From: Dehalococcoidia bacterium
Lineage (GTDB): Bacteria > Chloroflexota > Dehalococcoidia > Lucifugimonadales > UBA1123
Length of the DNA: 64,000 bases
Assembly: GCA_009838465.1 (NCBI GenBank)
Contig: VXRN01000003.1
Coordinates: 43,996 to 107,995 of the forward strand
Direction of reading: 5' to 3'
The translations under genes and the position numbers were made by a program. Below the pieces are notes generated by a model. It was not told where the DNA came from and did no database searches. It saw nothing but the letters and a program-made list of their open reading frames with translations. Shown here in pieces: positions 35,195 through 44,388 of this stretch (positions within the stretch are counted from its first letter, which is position 1; each line of letters starts with the position of its first letter).

Positions 35195-36142
35195 CTAGCT
35201 TGATGCGTCTTCGTACAGTTGGACGAGATCCTGCGTTGCCGCCGCCGGGTCGTCCGCGAATGTGATCGCGCTCACGACACAGACGGAATCGGCGCCTGCC
35301 TTCACTACGTCCGCGATATTGCTCTTGTTGATGCCCCCGATTGCGACTATCGGCTGGACCACGGCGTCCTTGACGCGGGCTATCTCCTCCGGGCCCAGGG
35401 CTGAGCGACCCGACTTGCCCATCGTGGTGGTAGCGTAGATAGCCCCGACCGCCAGGTAGTCCACAGGCTGTTGGGCTGATACCAGCGCCTCGGGAAGCCC
35501 GTTGTTGGAGTTGCCGATTAGCTGGTGCGGCGCGAGTATGTCGCGGGCGTCTGTGACCGGAAGGTCGCTCTGGCCCAGGTGCAGGACGTGGGCGTCGGAG
35601 GCGCGGGCCAGGTCGGCGTGGTCGTTCATCACGAAAAGCGCGTCATACTCGTCGCACATCGCCTTCAATTCGCGCGCCGACTTCAGGATGTCGCCCTTGT
35701 CGTTGAGCTTGTCCCTAAGCTGGACGACCGTCGCTCCGCCCTCCAGGGACTGTCGCGCCACTTCGCTCACCGGACGCCCTCGCGTGGCCTCCGGGTCAAC
35801 TATGACGTAGATTCCATTCAGCTTGGGAGCGATTCGAGCGCGAATGTCGGCGGCTACGGCTTGTTCTGCCCGGGCGAGAATGCGCAGGACGCCCTGGGCG
35901 GTTTCCTCGTCCAGCGTCTCCAGCGCCGCCCGAAGGGAAGCCGCGATTTTCAGGGCGGCTTCTGGTCTATCTTTCACGCTTTCGTCAGGTCCCGTCTCAG
36001 ATGAGTAAGTCAATGATCCGCTCAAGGCTCTCAGATCGTCGAGAAGAACTGATTGGTTGGTGAAGTACGTCTCCAGAAGGCGGACACCTTCCGCTAAGAC
36101 GGCGCGCTGAGTTTCTATGAATGTGATCAATATCCTTTCCAC
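35195..36142 (-). CDS. thiE: Thiamine-phosphate synthase with N-terminal helical extension
   Basis: A 315-residue protein. Residues 108-315 are ThiE, which joins HMP-PP and thiazole phosphate: VVQLRDKL, FVMNDHADLA, HLGQSDLP, AVGAIYATTTMGKSG and IVAIGGINKSN. Residues 1-107 are a helical domain not found in standard 210-residue ThiE proteins. GTG 36142, with AGGAAG upstream, is the preferred start; the frame is open to ATG 36247, which would overlap the divergent gene region. thiL is at 43006. Confidence 0.9.
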   Translation of the reverse strand: MERILITFIETQRAVLAEGVRLLETYFTNQSVLLDDLRALSGSLTYSSETGPDESVKDRPEAALKIAASLRAALETLDEETAQGVLRILARAEQAVAADIRARIAPKLNGIYVIVDPEATRGRPVSEVARQSLEGGATVVQLRDKLNDKGDILKSARELKAMCDEYDALFVMNDHADLARASDAHVLHLGQSDLPVTDARDILAPHQLIGNSNNGLPEALVSAQQPVDYLAVGAIYATTTMGKSGRSALGPEEIARVKDAVVQPIVAIGGINKSNIADVVKAGADSVCVVSAITFADDPAAATQDLVQLYEDASS

Positions 36143-36273
36143 CCTAACTTCCTGTAAATTCTGACTCTGACAACTGTGGCAGGAATTGTAGCACAGGTAT
36201 GCGGGATGCAATCTCGCCTTCTTGGTCTTACAATAGCGGCGCGGCAATACGCTATATGAACTGGAGTGAACTA

Positions 36274-37338
36274 ATGTCGGAGTACAACATTTCCGTTATC
36301 AGGGGAGACGGGATAGGGATAGAGGTCGTAGAAGAGGGGATCAAGGTGCTGAATGCCGTCGGAGGCGAGTACGGCATTGACTGGAACTGGGTGGAACATC
36401 CCTGGGGCAGCGACTACTACATGGAGAACGGGACGGTCATGCCCTCGGACGGACTTGATACGTTGAGCGAGTCCGACGGTATATTCCTCGGCGCGGTCGG
36501 CCATCCCGACATCCAGGATCACATCACGCTGGGCGGACTTCTGCTGCCCATACGCAGGTCGTTCGACCAGTACGTGTGCGAGCGTCCGAGCGTCCTGTAC
36601 GAGGGAATCACGTCGCCCCTGGAGGGCTACGGGCCGGGCGAGATAGACATGGTGGTTGTCCGCGAGAACACCGAGGGCGAGTACGCCGACGTGGGCGGTT
36701 TCGTCTATCCCGACTTCCCGGAAGAGCTCGGCATACAGTCTGCGGTGTTCACCCGGAAGGGCTGCGAGCGAATAATCCGGCACGCCTTCGAGTTGGCGCG
36801 ACGCAGGAATAAAGCCCGCCACGTCACCTCCATCACCAAGTCCAACGCGCTCGGATACGGGATGCTGGTTTGGGACAGGGCTTTCGACCGTGTGGCGGAG
36901 GACTACCCTGACATCGAGACCGGCTCCCTGCTGATTGACGCCGCCTGCATGGACTTCATTCGCAGGCCGGAATCATTCGACGTGGTGGTCGGCAGCAACC
37001 TGTTCGGTGACATCCTGACCGATATCGGCGCGATCATCACCGGCAGCATGGGTCTCGCTCCCAGCGGCAATATAGACCCGGAGCGCAGGTACCCGTCCAT
37101 GTTCGAGCCGGTGCATGGCTCCGCGCCGGACATCACGGGGCAGGGAATAGCCAATCCGTTGGCGACGATACTGTCGGGAGCTATGATGCTTCGACACTTG
37201 GGAGAAGAGGCCGCCGCCGAGTCGGTGGAGAAGGCATCCCTGAGAGTCGTCGCGCTGGGAGAGACACTGACTCCCGATCTAGGAGGTACATCGAGGACCG
37301 AGGACGTGGGCGACGCCGTAGTCGCCGCGCTGACATAG
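36274..37338 (+). CDS. Isocitrate/isopropylmalate-type dehydrogenase, tartrate/D-malate dehydrogenase-like
   Basis: A 354-residue beta-decarboxylating dehydrogenase. GDGIGIEVVEEG is the N-terminal motif. LGGLLLPIRRSFDQYVCERP and DMVVVRENTEGEYADVGG match the TtuC/DmlA group better than LeuB. The Mg-binding aspartates lie in LIDAACMDF and NLFGDILTDIGA. ATG 36274, with GGAG upstream, is preferred over 36199. It is followed after 10 bases by a dihydropyrimidinase-like gene. Confidence 0.88.
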   Translation: MSEYNISVIRGDGIGIEVVEEGIKVLNAVGGEYGIDWNWVEHPWGSDYYMENGTVMPSDGLDTLSESDGIFLGAVGHPDIQDHITLGGLLLPIRRSFDQYVCERPSVLYEGITSPLEGYGPGEIDMVVVRENTEGEYADVGGFVYPDFPEELGIQSAVFTRKGCERIIRHAFELARRRNKARHVTSITKSNALGYGMLVWDRAFDRVAEDYPDIETGSLLIDAACMDFIRRPESFDVVVGSNLFGDILTDIGAIITGSMGLAPSGNIDPERRYPSMFEPVHGSAPDITGQGIANPLATILSGAMMLRHLGEEAAAESVEKASLRVVALGETLTPDLGGTSRTEDVGDAVVAALT

Positions 37339-37348
37339 GAGGCGAGAC

Positions 37349-38761
37349 ATGGCAGACATCGTCATAACCGGAGGACTGGTGGTAACGCCCAACGGGGCAG
37401 ACAAGCTTGATGTATTCATAACGGGCGAAAGCATTTCGGCGGTGGCCGCGCCCGGGATGATGGATCACGGCGACGCGCGGGTAATTGACGCTACCGGGAA
37501 GATAGTCGTGCCGGGCGGCGTCGAACCGCACGCCCACATCGGCGGACCTCGCCAGCCGGAGCGGTCAGGGGCCGAGCCGGTATCGAAGGCCGCGGTCTGG
37601 GGTGGGACGACGACCGTTCTGGACTTCGCTACCCAGATCCCGGGATTCGATCTCTACCATGCTTTGGGGGAGGCCGCCGAGCGTTGGGGAGGTAACGCCT
37701 ACACGGACTATTCTTACCACCCAATCTTCACCAACGGTGCCGACCGCGAGTCGATTGGACAGGTCGGCGATTTGGTCGAGGCCGGGTTTCCGAGCTTTAA
37801 GGTCTTCACCACATCCATTCGCCCGCCCAGTCCGCAGATGCAGAACAACAAGACCGACTTCGGAAGGCTCAATGTGATCATGGAGAACGTGGCAGAGGCC
37901 GGAGGCATACTGCTCGTCCACTCCGAAGACGACGACATGGTCCACTACAACTACGATAACGCCCGGGAGGACGGTAGGTGGGACTGGTGGAACATGCATC
38001 ACATCCACTCCAACCTATCCGAGGACGTCTCCTTCAGACGCGTGCTCCGGCTCGCCTCCAAAACCGACTGCCCCATCTACTTCGTCCACGTCAGCGCACA
38101 GGAGGGGGTCGAGGCTGTCGGACAGGCCAGAATGCACGGCAAGCCCGTCTATGGAGAGACGCTGCACAACTACGCATGCTTCAGCGCCGAAAACTACCAT
38201 CAGGAAGACGGCATGAAGTACCACACCTATCCCTCGCTCAAGTCGGAGGAAGATAGGGCAACACTTTGGAGTGGGCTCTTGGATGGCCGTCTATCCACGA
38301 TCGCTACTGACCTTGTGTCAACAACCTGGGAGGAGAAGATCCGCTTCAAGACGGTGGCGGATGTTACAGGCGGTCACAATGGCATCGAGACCAGGATGGG
38401 TATCGCATACTCGGTTGGCGTGGTCGAACTGGGCATGAGCCTGGAGCGGTTCGTGGACATCACCTCCGCCAACGCGGCGAAGATATTCGGTATGTATCCC
38501 AAGAAGGGCGCTATCGCGCCCGGCTCGGACGCAGATATCTGCATTATGGACCCGGACTTCGACCGAACGCTTACCCTGGATGACCTACACCTGGAGGACT
38601 ATTCAATATGGGAGGGTTGGCACGTTCACGGTTGGCCGGAGACGGTGCTGCTCAGGGGCAAGGTGATGATTGACGGACGCACGCTGACTGGCTCGCCGAG
38701 CGACGGTCAGTTGCTATCGAGGACAGTGAGCGAAGAAGTAACCAAGAGGCCAGTGTGCTGA
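37349..38761 (+). CDS. Dihydropyrimidinase/hydantoinase-family amidohydrolase
   Basis: A 470-residue cyclic-amide hydrolase. HxH lies in GGVEPHAHIGGP, and the probable carboxylated Lys in GFPSFKVFTTS. VHSEDDDMVHY, YFVHVSAQEGV and the Asp in IATDLVSTTW complete the dinuclear zinc site. The classic hydantoinase GGTT motif appears as GGTTTVLDFATQ. Possible substrates are dihydropyrimidines, hydantoins or other cyclic imides. It is in one unit with the dehydrogenase at 36274. Confidence 0.91.
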   Translation: MADIVITGGLVVTPNGADKLDVFITGESISAVAAPGMMDHGDARVIDATGKIVVPGGVEPHAHIGGPRQPERSGAEPVSKAAVWGGTTTVLDFATQIPGFDLYHALGEAAERWGGNAYTDYSYHPIFTNGADRESIGQVGDLVEAGFPSFKVFTTSIRPPSPQMQNNKTDFGRLNVIMENVAEAGGILLVHSEDDDMVHYNYDNAREDGRWDWWNMHHIHSNLSEDVSFRRVLRLASKTDCPIYFVHVSAQEGVEAVGQARMHGKPVYGETLHNYACFSAENYHQEDGMKYHTYPSLKSEEDRATLWSGLLDGRLSTIATDLVSTTWEEKIRFKTVADVTGGHNGIETRMGIAYSVGVVELGMSLERFVDITSANAAKIFGMYPKKGAIAPGSDADICIMDPDFDRTLTLDDLHLEDYSIWEGWHVHGWPETVLLRGKVMIDGRTLTGSPSDGQLLSRTVSEEVTKRPVC

Positions 38762-38832
38762 ATTGCTCTCAGGAGTCAGCTATAAGTTCTAGTACCAAAA
38801 CCATGTGAATATGACATACTCCGACTACCACT

Positions 38833-38878
38833 CGTCATTCCCGCATACCTACTCGTCGTTCCCGCGAAGGCGGGAACC
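38833..38878. repeat. Dispersed hairpin, family 2, with partial second copy
   Basis: A truncated copy (CGTCATTCCCGC, 38833-38844) sits directly before a full one, GTTCCCGC-GAAG-GCGGGAAC (38858-38877). A segment AATAAGGGTGAAGGCTCAGC at about 38946 also occurs near 3338. The 273-base gap holds no gene. Confidence 0.75.
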
Positions 38879-39034
38879 CAGGGGTGAGGGGCCGGGCCGG
38901 TTGCTATACATCAGAAACACATTGAAATGGTACTAGGTTGATCGAAATAAGGGTGAAGGCTCAGCCTTCCAGCCTTCTTGCCAAAGAGGGAGTTGGGCAT
39001 TAACCTATGCCCGACGTTTTGAGGGGGATGCAAC

Positions 39035-39721
39035 TTGCAGGCACGCGAGATAGAAGGTAATTCGCTGTCTTACATTCTGGTGGAACCGGACGGCTACGAC
39101 GAAAATCAGGAGTATCCTGCGGTCGTCCTGCTCCACGGATTCGGAGCGAGTATGCGCGACCTGGTTGGATTGGCTCCAGGCATTGATCAGAGCGGATATC
39201 TATACCTGTTCCCGAACGCCCCTATTAGGATGCAATTCGAGTACGGAATGACAGGATACGCTTGGACTCCGTCCGGAGGACAGCCAGGCGGCGAGGAAGC
39301 GGCGACTCGCGCCGAAGAGCTCCTCGCCGGTTTCTTCGACGAGACGATGGAACGCCACGGAATAACCGAAGGCGGAATGGTAATGGGCGGATTCTCACAG
39401 GGTGGCACGATGACCTACCGCTTCGGGCTTCGCAGGCCGGAAATGTTCGCAGGTCTCGTCATTTTGAGCGGCAGGGTGACCTCGCCCGAGATTCTCGCCG
39501 ACAATCTGCCGGAACATCGTAATCAGCCGATCTTCGTGGCGCACGGCACTCAGGACGCTGTGACCGGCGTGGAAGCCGCTAGAGAGTCGAGAGACTTCCT
39601 CACCACGCAGGGTTACTCCCCCCAGTACCGCGAATACAACATGGCTCACGAGATAAGCCAGGATGTAATGTCCGACCTTGTTCCCTGGCTTCATAACGTC
39701 ATGCCGCCGCTGAGCTCCTGA
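39035..39721 (+). CDS. Phospholipase/carboxylesterase-family alpha/beta hydrolase
   Basis: A 228-residue serine esterase. The oxyanion region is VVLLHGFGASMRDLV, the nucleophile GGFSQGGTMTYRFGL, the acid Asp in VAHGTQDAVTGVEAA, and the His in YNMAHEISQDV. TTG 39035 is taken as start because GAGGGGG ends 7 bases upstream; nearby ATGs are out of frame. The substrate is a carboxylic or lysophospholipid ester; the exact one is unknown. Confidence 0.88.
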   Translation: MQAREIEGNSLSYILVEPDGYDENQEYPAVVLLHGFGASMRDLVGLAPGIDQSGYLYLFPNAPIRMQFEYGMTGYAWTPSGGQPGGEEAATRAEELLAGFFDETMERHGITEGGMVMGGFSQGGTMTYRFGLRRPEMFAGLVILSGRVTSPEILADNLPEHRNQPIFVAHGTQDAVTGVEAARESRDFLTTQGYSPQYREYNMAHEISQDVMSDLVPWLHNVMPPLSS

Positions 39722-39774
39722 ATAGAACTACTGAAAACTAATATCCGATAACTGAACACTTAGAGGTGAAACAC

Positions 39775-40521
39775 ATGGTAACGCTGCGAAAGAACAACAT
39801 CTTTGCGAAGAATAGGGAGGGCAAAGTAGGTCTCGGCCTGGGGCTTGTCTATCCCAGCGCGGAGGCCGTCGAGCTTGTCGGTATGCTCGGCGGATTCGAT
39901 TACGTCAACCTGGACGGGGAGCATGGTCTTTTCTCGCCGGAGTCCATTGACGCGATGGTGCGTGTGGCCGACGGCTACGGTCTCACGGTCACCGCTCGCG
40001 TGCCGAACCTTATGTCTTCAACCATCAACCAGTTCCTCGACAGGGGCGTAATCGGAGTGCTCGGCCCGCACGTTGACACCGCCGAACAGGCCAAGCAACT
40101 TGTAGATGCCTGCCGCTTCGTGCCCGAAGGACAGCGCAGCTGGGGCGGCGGTCGCGGCACCTTCTACAACGACGGCGGGCTTATAGGTCAGCCCGGACTC
40201 AAGCGCACTGAATACATGGAGGCTGCCAACAAGGAAATGCTTGTCATGGCCCAGCTTGAGACCGCGACTGCTTTCGAGAACCTTGATTCGATTCTGGAAG
40301 TCGAGGGCATTGACGCCTTCGCTTGGGGTTCCAACGATCTGGCCCAGTCTATGGGACTCCCGGGCCAGCCTGACCATCCCGACGTCAAGGCCGCCGAGGC
40401 CAGCGTCGCCGGACGGATTCACGCTGCAGGACGCAAGATGTCCTACGATATATCCAGCGCGATAGGCTTGCCCGAGATAGTCCTGAGCGGAGCGAGGGCC
40501 TATCTCGAATCTCAGTCGTAG
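39775..40521 (+). CDS. HpcH/HpaI-type aldolase (2,4-dihydroxyhept-2-ene-1,7-dioate aldolase family)
   Basis: A 248-residue TIM-barrel class II aldolase. GGFDYVNLDGEHG holds the catalytic and metal acidic residues. VLGPHVDTAEQAKQLVDACRF and MAQLETATAFENLDSIL provide the metal Glu, and FAWGSNDLAQSMG the Asp. It cleaves or forms 4-hydroxy-2-oxo acids. ATG 39775, with GAGG upstream, is chosen over GTG 39766. It lies 53 bases after the esterase. Confidence 0.88.
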   Translation: MVTLRKNNIFAKNREGKVGLGLGLVYPSAEAVELVGMLGGFDYVNLDGEHGLFSPESIDAMVRVADGYGLTVTARVPNLMSSTINQFLDRGVIGVLGPHVDTAEQAKQLVDACRFVPEGQRSWGGGRGTFYNDGGLIGQPGLKRTEYMEAANKEMLVMAQLETATAFENLDSILEVEGIDAFAWGSNDLAQSMGLPGQPDHPDVKAAEASVAGRIHAAGRKMSYDISSAIGLPEIVLSGARAYLESQS

Positions 40522-40817
40522 AACCACGGTACAGTTGCGAAAATCCTCTCTCCTTCGAAGGGATCACAGGGGTACATAAATGTGGAGTCAGCTAAGAATG
40601 TCAATCAAAAGATACCCTCTCCCCTGATGGGCTCACAAGGGCAGGCAAAAGTCCCTTCCCCCTTGACGGGGGAAGGTTAGGATGGGGGTGACTCCGCTAA
40701 TCCAAGTTCAATGCCTACCCCTATCAGCCCTTGATGGGAGAGGGATAAGGTGAGGGTGATCGGGTTTCGATTCCCCACATCATTTCGAGCGTATAGTCAT
40801 AGGGAGGGACGTGACTA
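40522..40817. repeat. Non-coding stretch packed with degenerate hairpin repeats
   Basis: Holds CCTCTCCCCTGATGGGCTCA followed by CAAGGGCAGGCAAA (40615-40648), which recurs in decayed form at 41885. It also has a 9-bp hairpin CCTTCCCCC-TTGAC-GGGGGAAGG at 40654-40676, and a half copy of family 1 near 40726-40745. No gene was seen. Confidence 0.7.
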
Positions 40818-41867
40818 ATGGCGACGATGAAGGCCGCTTTTTTCGATGGCGAAGGAAAAATGGAAGTCAGGGAAATCCCGAAGCCGGAGGCCGGACCCGG
40901 CGATATGATACTGCGCGTCCGCTCTGTCGGAATCTGTGGATCGGACCTCCAGATGAACGTGGACAAGACCGAGCCTGACCAGCTTCCTGCCGGACACGAG
41001 GTCGCGGGCGAGATAGTCGAAATCGGCCACGGCGTTGACCCTTCCGTGCTGGGCAAGCGAGTTGCCGTCGAGATTATCGGTCACGGTCGCGCCTGTACTC
41101 TCTGCTGGTACTGTCGGCAGGGACAGTTCCGGGCCTGCCGGAACATGGCTCCGTCCGAGGGCGGCGGCTTCGCCGAGTACATGAAGCGCAAGGCGATAGG
41201 CTGCTACCCGGTTCCTGACTCCATGTCTTGGGAAGTGGCCGCCCTGGTAGAGCCGCTCGCAGTATCGGTTCATGGAATAAGGCTGGGCAATCTGAAAGGC
41301 GGTGAGGTCGTGACTGTGCTGGGTTCCGGGAACATCGGCCTGACTGCGATAGCCGCGGCCAAGGCACTTGGGGCAGGCAAGGTGATAGCTTCAGCCAGAT
41401 ACGAGCAGCAGGCTACGATGGCCATGCTGGTCGGCGCGGATGAGGTGTACTCAGACACCGGCCCCGATCTGTGGGATGCCATCGCCGAGGCCACCGATGG
41501 GCGCGGCTCCGACATGACTATCGAGACCGTCGGCGGCCACCAGTCCGCAACGATGCACCAGTCCGTCGAGGTCACGCGAATTCAGGGCAGGATAGTAATC
41601 ATCGGCGGCTTCAGACGCCCCTTCGAGTTCGATTTCCTCACGCCCATGCTCAAGGAGCAGCAGTTCGTCTTCTCGTCCTGCTACAACGTGCTGGACGGGC
41701 GACACGACTACGAGGTGGCGATAGACATGATGGCCTCCGGCAAGGCGGACATCGAGTCGATGGTCACCCACAGGTACGGCCTAGACGATATTCAGACGGC
41801 CTTCGAGACCGCATACGACAAGAACAGCGGCTCGGTGAAGGTCCAGATACACCAGCAGCCAGCTTAG
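40818..41867 (+). CDS. Zinc-dependent medium-chain dehydrogenase (threonine/sorbitol dehydrogenase type)
   Basis: A 349-residue MDR enzyme. Catalytic zinc ligands are Cys in GICGSDLQMN and the His-Glu of GHEVAGEI. The structural zinc cluster is CTLCWYCRQGQFRAC. The Rossmann motif VLGSGNIGLTAIAAAKALG binds NAD(P). GAGGG precedes ATG 40818. The substrate alcohol is not deducible. It is followed by an aldo/keto reductase in the same direction. Confidence 0.93.
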   Translation: MATMKAAFFDGEGKMEVREIPKPEAGPGDMILRVRSVGICGSDLQMNVDKTEPDQLPAGHEVAGEIVEIGHGVDPSVLGKRVAVEIIGHGRACTLCWYCRQGQFRACRNMAPSEGGGFAEYMKRKAIGCYPVPDSMSWEVAALVEPLAVSVHGIRLGNLKGGEVVTVLGSGNIGLTAIAAAKALGAGKVIASARYEQQATMAMLVGADEVYSDTGPDLWDAIAEATDGRGSDMTIETVGGHQSATMHQSVEVTRIQGRIVIIGGFRRPFEFDFLTPMLKEQQFVFSSCYNVLDGRHDYEVAIDMMASGKADIESMVTHRYGLDDIQTAFETAYDKNSGSVKVQIHQQPA

Positions 41868-41951
41868 CCTGACGCGAAAATCCGCCCTCCCTAAATGGGC
41901 TAACAAGGATAGGCAAATCTGCAGTCGGATATGATTACCAACCAACAGACC

Positions 41952-41972
41952 CCCTCTCCCTGAGGGAGAGGG
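41952..41972. repeat. Dispersed hairpin, family 1
   Basis: CCCTCTCCC-TGA-GGGAGAGGG, a perfect 9-bp stem followed by CTGGGGTGAGGG. A decayed TGGGCTAACAAGGATAGGCA unit sits just upstream at 41895. Confidence 0.8.
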
Positions 41973-42023
41973 CTGGGGTGAGGGCGAAGAAAACTCCCCC
42001 ATATTGAATCTGGAGAGACACTT

Positions 42024-42974
42024 ATGCGCTACAAGAAGTTCGGAAACTCCGACCTGGAAACTTCTGTCGTCGGATTCGGCGGCTGGCCGATGGGACGCGG
42101 GCACTACGGCTCATTCGACGACGATGAAGTCGTCCGCGCCGTCCACGCCTCGATTGACCTGGGCGTAACACTCTTCGACACCGCCGCCGTGTACGGGTGG
42201 GGTGAGGGTGAAAAGCTTCTGGGCCGCGCGCTGGAGGGCAAGAGGGAGGACGTCGTTATCGTCAGCAAGGCAGGCATCCCCTGGGATGAGGAGGGAGGCG
42301 GTCGCCGCCGCGACAGTTCGCGCGAGTCTTTAGAAAAATCGCTGAACGAGAGCCTGACCCGCCTCCAGACCGACTATCTCGATCTCTTCCTCATCCACTG
42401 GCCCGACGAGTCCCGCCCGATGTCCGTCCCTATGGATGCCTTCGCCGACTTCCAGAAGCAGGGCAAGATACGCTACGGTGGCGTGAGCAACTTCAGCCCC
42501 CAGCAGATGTCCGACTGCCTTGACGTGTTCCCGGTAGTCACCAATCAGGTCGGTTATCATCTCTTCGACCAGAGACCGGAGCCTGAGATTATTCCCTTCT
42601 GCGCCGACAACGGCATGGGCATCATGGCCTACGGCTCGCTCGCGCATGGCCTCCTGACCGGAACCATGACGCCGGAGACGACCTTCGAGGAAGACGACTG
42701 GCGGCGTAGTCTCATGGCCTTCGGCCAGCCCATCTTCAAGGGCCAGAACTTCCTGGATAACCTCAAGAAGGTGGACACCCTGAAAGAGATGGCCGCCGAC
42801 AAGGGCTTCTCCGTCGCCCAACTCGCCCTGGCGTGGGTCGCGTCCGAGCCGACCGTCTCCGTCGCCCTCGTCGGCACCCGCAAACCCGAAGAGATCCAGG
42901 AAAACGTCGCCGCGGCGGACTGGGAACTCTCCCCCTCAGAGCGCGCCGAGATAAAGGCGGTCGTGACAGGCTAG
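42024..42974 (+). CDS. Aldo/keto reductase
   Basis: A 316-residue TIM-barrel NADPH oxidoreductase. The catalytic Asp and Tyr lie in LFDTAAVYGWGEGEKLLG, Lys in VIVSKAGI and His in LFLIHWPDES. The C-terminal NADP segment is VALVGTRKPEEIQENVAA. It resembles the AKR11/12-type general oxidoreductases. The substrate is unknown. Confidence 0.93.
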   Translation: MRYKKFGNSDLETSVVGFGGWPMGRGHYGSFDDDEVVRAVHASIDLGVTLFDTAAVYGWGEGEKLLGRALEGKREDVVIVSKAGIPWDEEGGGRRRDSSRESLEKSLNESLTRLQTDYLDLFLIHWPDESRPMSVPMDAFADFQKQGKIRYGGVSNFSPQQMSDCLDVFPVVTNQVGYHLFDQRPEPEIIPFCADNGMGIMAYGSLAHGLLTGTMTPETTFEEDDWRRSLMAFGQPIFKGQNFLDNLKKVDTLKEMAADKGFSVAQLALAWVASEPTVSVALVGTRKPEEIQENVAAADWELSPSERAEIKAVVTG

Positions 42975-43005
42975 CCGAGTGCGGACTCGGCCTTATAGTG
43001 CGGCC

Positions 43006-44040
43006 ATGCTGGTCAGAGACATAGGCGAATTCGAGCTGATCGCTCTGCTGGAGTCGCGGATACGGGAACGGAACCGCGTTCAGATCGAGAAACTGCGCGC
43101 GCTTGGGGTGGAAGTGGAGTTGGAGATTGGAGATGACGCGGCGGCCTGGCGGCAGACATCCGCGCGCATCGTTTCCACTACTGACACGATGGTGGAAGGC
43201 GTCCACTTCAAGACGGATACGACTCCGTGGGACGAACTGGGCTGGAAGGCGATGGCGTCGAATCTGAGCGACGTGGCTTCGATGGGCTGCTCTCCCACTC
43301 TCGCCCTGGTGACGCTCGGCCTGCGCGGGGACATTCCGGTGGGCGGCCTTGTGCAGATGTACGACGGGATGATGGAGGCGTGTGAGTATGCCGGCGGCGC
43401 TATCATTGGCGGGGATGTGGTGCGCTCGGACACCTTCTTCATAACGGTCGCGCTGGAGGGGGTATGCGACACGGGTTCTCATGCGCTGTCTCGGGGATCG
43501 GCGCGGGTCGGGGACCTGATAGGGGTCACTGGACACCTGGGAAGTTCGGCTGGTGGTCTGGCCCTTCTGCTGGACGCGGATGCCGGTCGGGGCGTCTCGG
43601 ATGAATCGAGGGCGCATCTGGTAGAGGCGCACAATCGCCCCCTGCCGCGAGTGGCGGAGGGCCGGATGCTGAGAGAGCTCGGAGTCCGCTGCGCCATGGA
43701 TGTGAGCGACGGGCTGACTGCGGACCTCGGCAAGCTGTGCGTGGCGAGCGGAGTGTCGGCGGTTGTTGAGGTAGAGAGGCTTCCGGCGGACGACCATCTG
43801 AAAGGGGCCTTCCCTGGCAGGTGGCTCGAACTTGCGCTGGGCGGCGGCGAGGACTATGAGATATTGTTCACGGCGAACGCTGATGTAATGGAATCGGCTG
43901 CGGAGCGTCTGGGAGAGGGGATCAGCATTATCGGCAGGATCGAGGAGGGGGACGGAGCGGTGAAGATAGTGGACTCGGACGGGAGCGAGATAGTTGTAGG
44001 CTCAGGCGGCTGGGATCATTTCGCGGGGCAGCATGGATAG
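43006..44040 (+). CDS. thiL: Thiamine-monophosphate kinase
   Basis: A 344-residue kinase making thiamine diphosphate. The GEFELIALL start, GDDAAAW, TTDTMVEGVHFK, GWKAMASNLSDVASMG and GGGEDYEILFT are ThiL signatures. ATG 43006 gives the standard N-terminus; an in-frame ATG 42979 precedes it. It overlaps the next small gene by 8 bases. Together with thiE at 35195 it shows at least part of a thiamine pathway. Confidence 0.95.
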   Translation: MLVRDIGEFELIALLESRIRERNRVQIEKLRALGVEVELEIGDDAAAWRQTSARIVSTTDTMVEGVHFKTDTTPWDELGWKAMASNLSDVASMGCSPTLALVTLGLRGDIPVGGLVQMYDGMMEACEYAGGAIIGGDVVRSDTFFITVALEGVCDTGSHALSRGSARVGDLIGVTGHLGSSAGGLALLLDADAGRGVSDESRAHLVEAHNRPLPRVAEGRMLRELGVRCAMDVSDGLTADLGKLCVASGVSAVVEVERLPADDHLKGAFPGRWLELALGGGEDYEILFTANADVMESAAERLGEGISIIGRIEEGDGAVKIVDSDGSEIVVGSGGWDHFAGQHG

Positions 44041-44332
44041 TGTAACCGTCAGGCTGGACTCGGACTCCTCATTCCGTCCCACCGAGATAATGGGCGACCT
44101 TCGCATGGTGGCGGAGACGCTGTACTTTCCGATGAAGCTCGTTGGGTTCTGGGACGAGACGGCGGGCGGCAACCATATGTGTCCGGAGGTGGAAGTCGGG
44201 AGGGAGTGTCCTCACGGTCTGGCGGAGGATGATCCGGACTATGTTCCGTACACCCGCTCCATGGAGAGGCTCAAGCAGGCGGTCATCGAGGTGAGATTCC
44301 CGCACGCATCGGTTAGAATGTTTCTTAGCTAA
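44033..44332 (+). CDS. Conserved-looking small protein, unknown
   Basis: A 99-residue protein I do not recognise. It has one His-Met-Cys and one Glu-Cys-Pro-His segment (NHMCPEVEV, RECPHGLAED), possibly a metal-binding pair. The end, VRFPHASVRMF, is hydrophobic. The start overlaps the thiL stop by 8 bases, suggesting translational coupling. Function unknown. Confidence 0.65.
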   Translation: MDSVTVRLDSDSSFRPTEIMGDLRMVAETLYFPMKLVGFWDETAGGNHMCPEVEVGRECPHGLAEDDPDYVPYTRSMERLKQAVIEVRFPHASVRMFLS

Positions 44333-44388
44333 ACCGTAGGGAGGATGGCCTCCCTTGCCAAGCTCATTCAGGACAGAGAGGTACAGCG

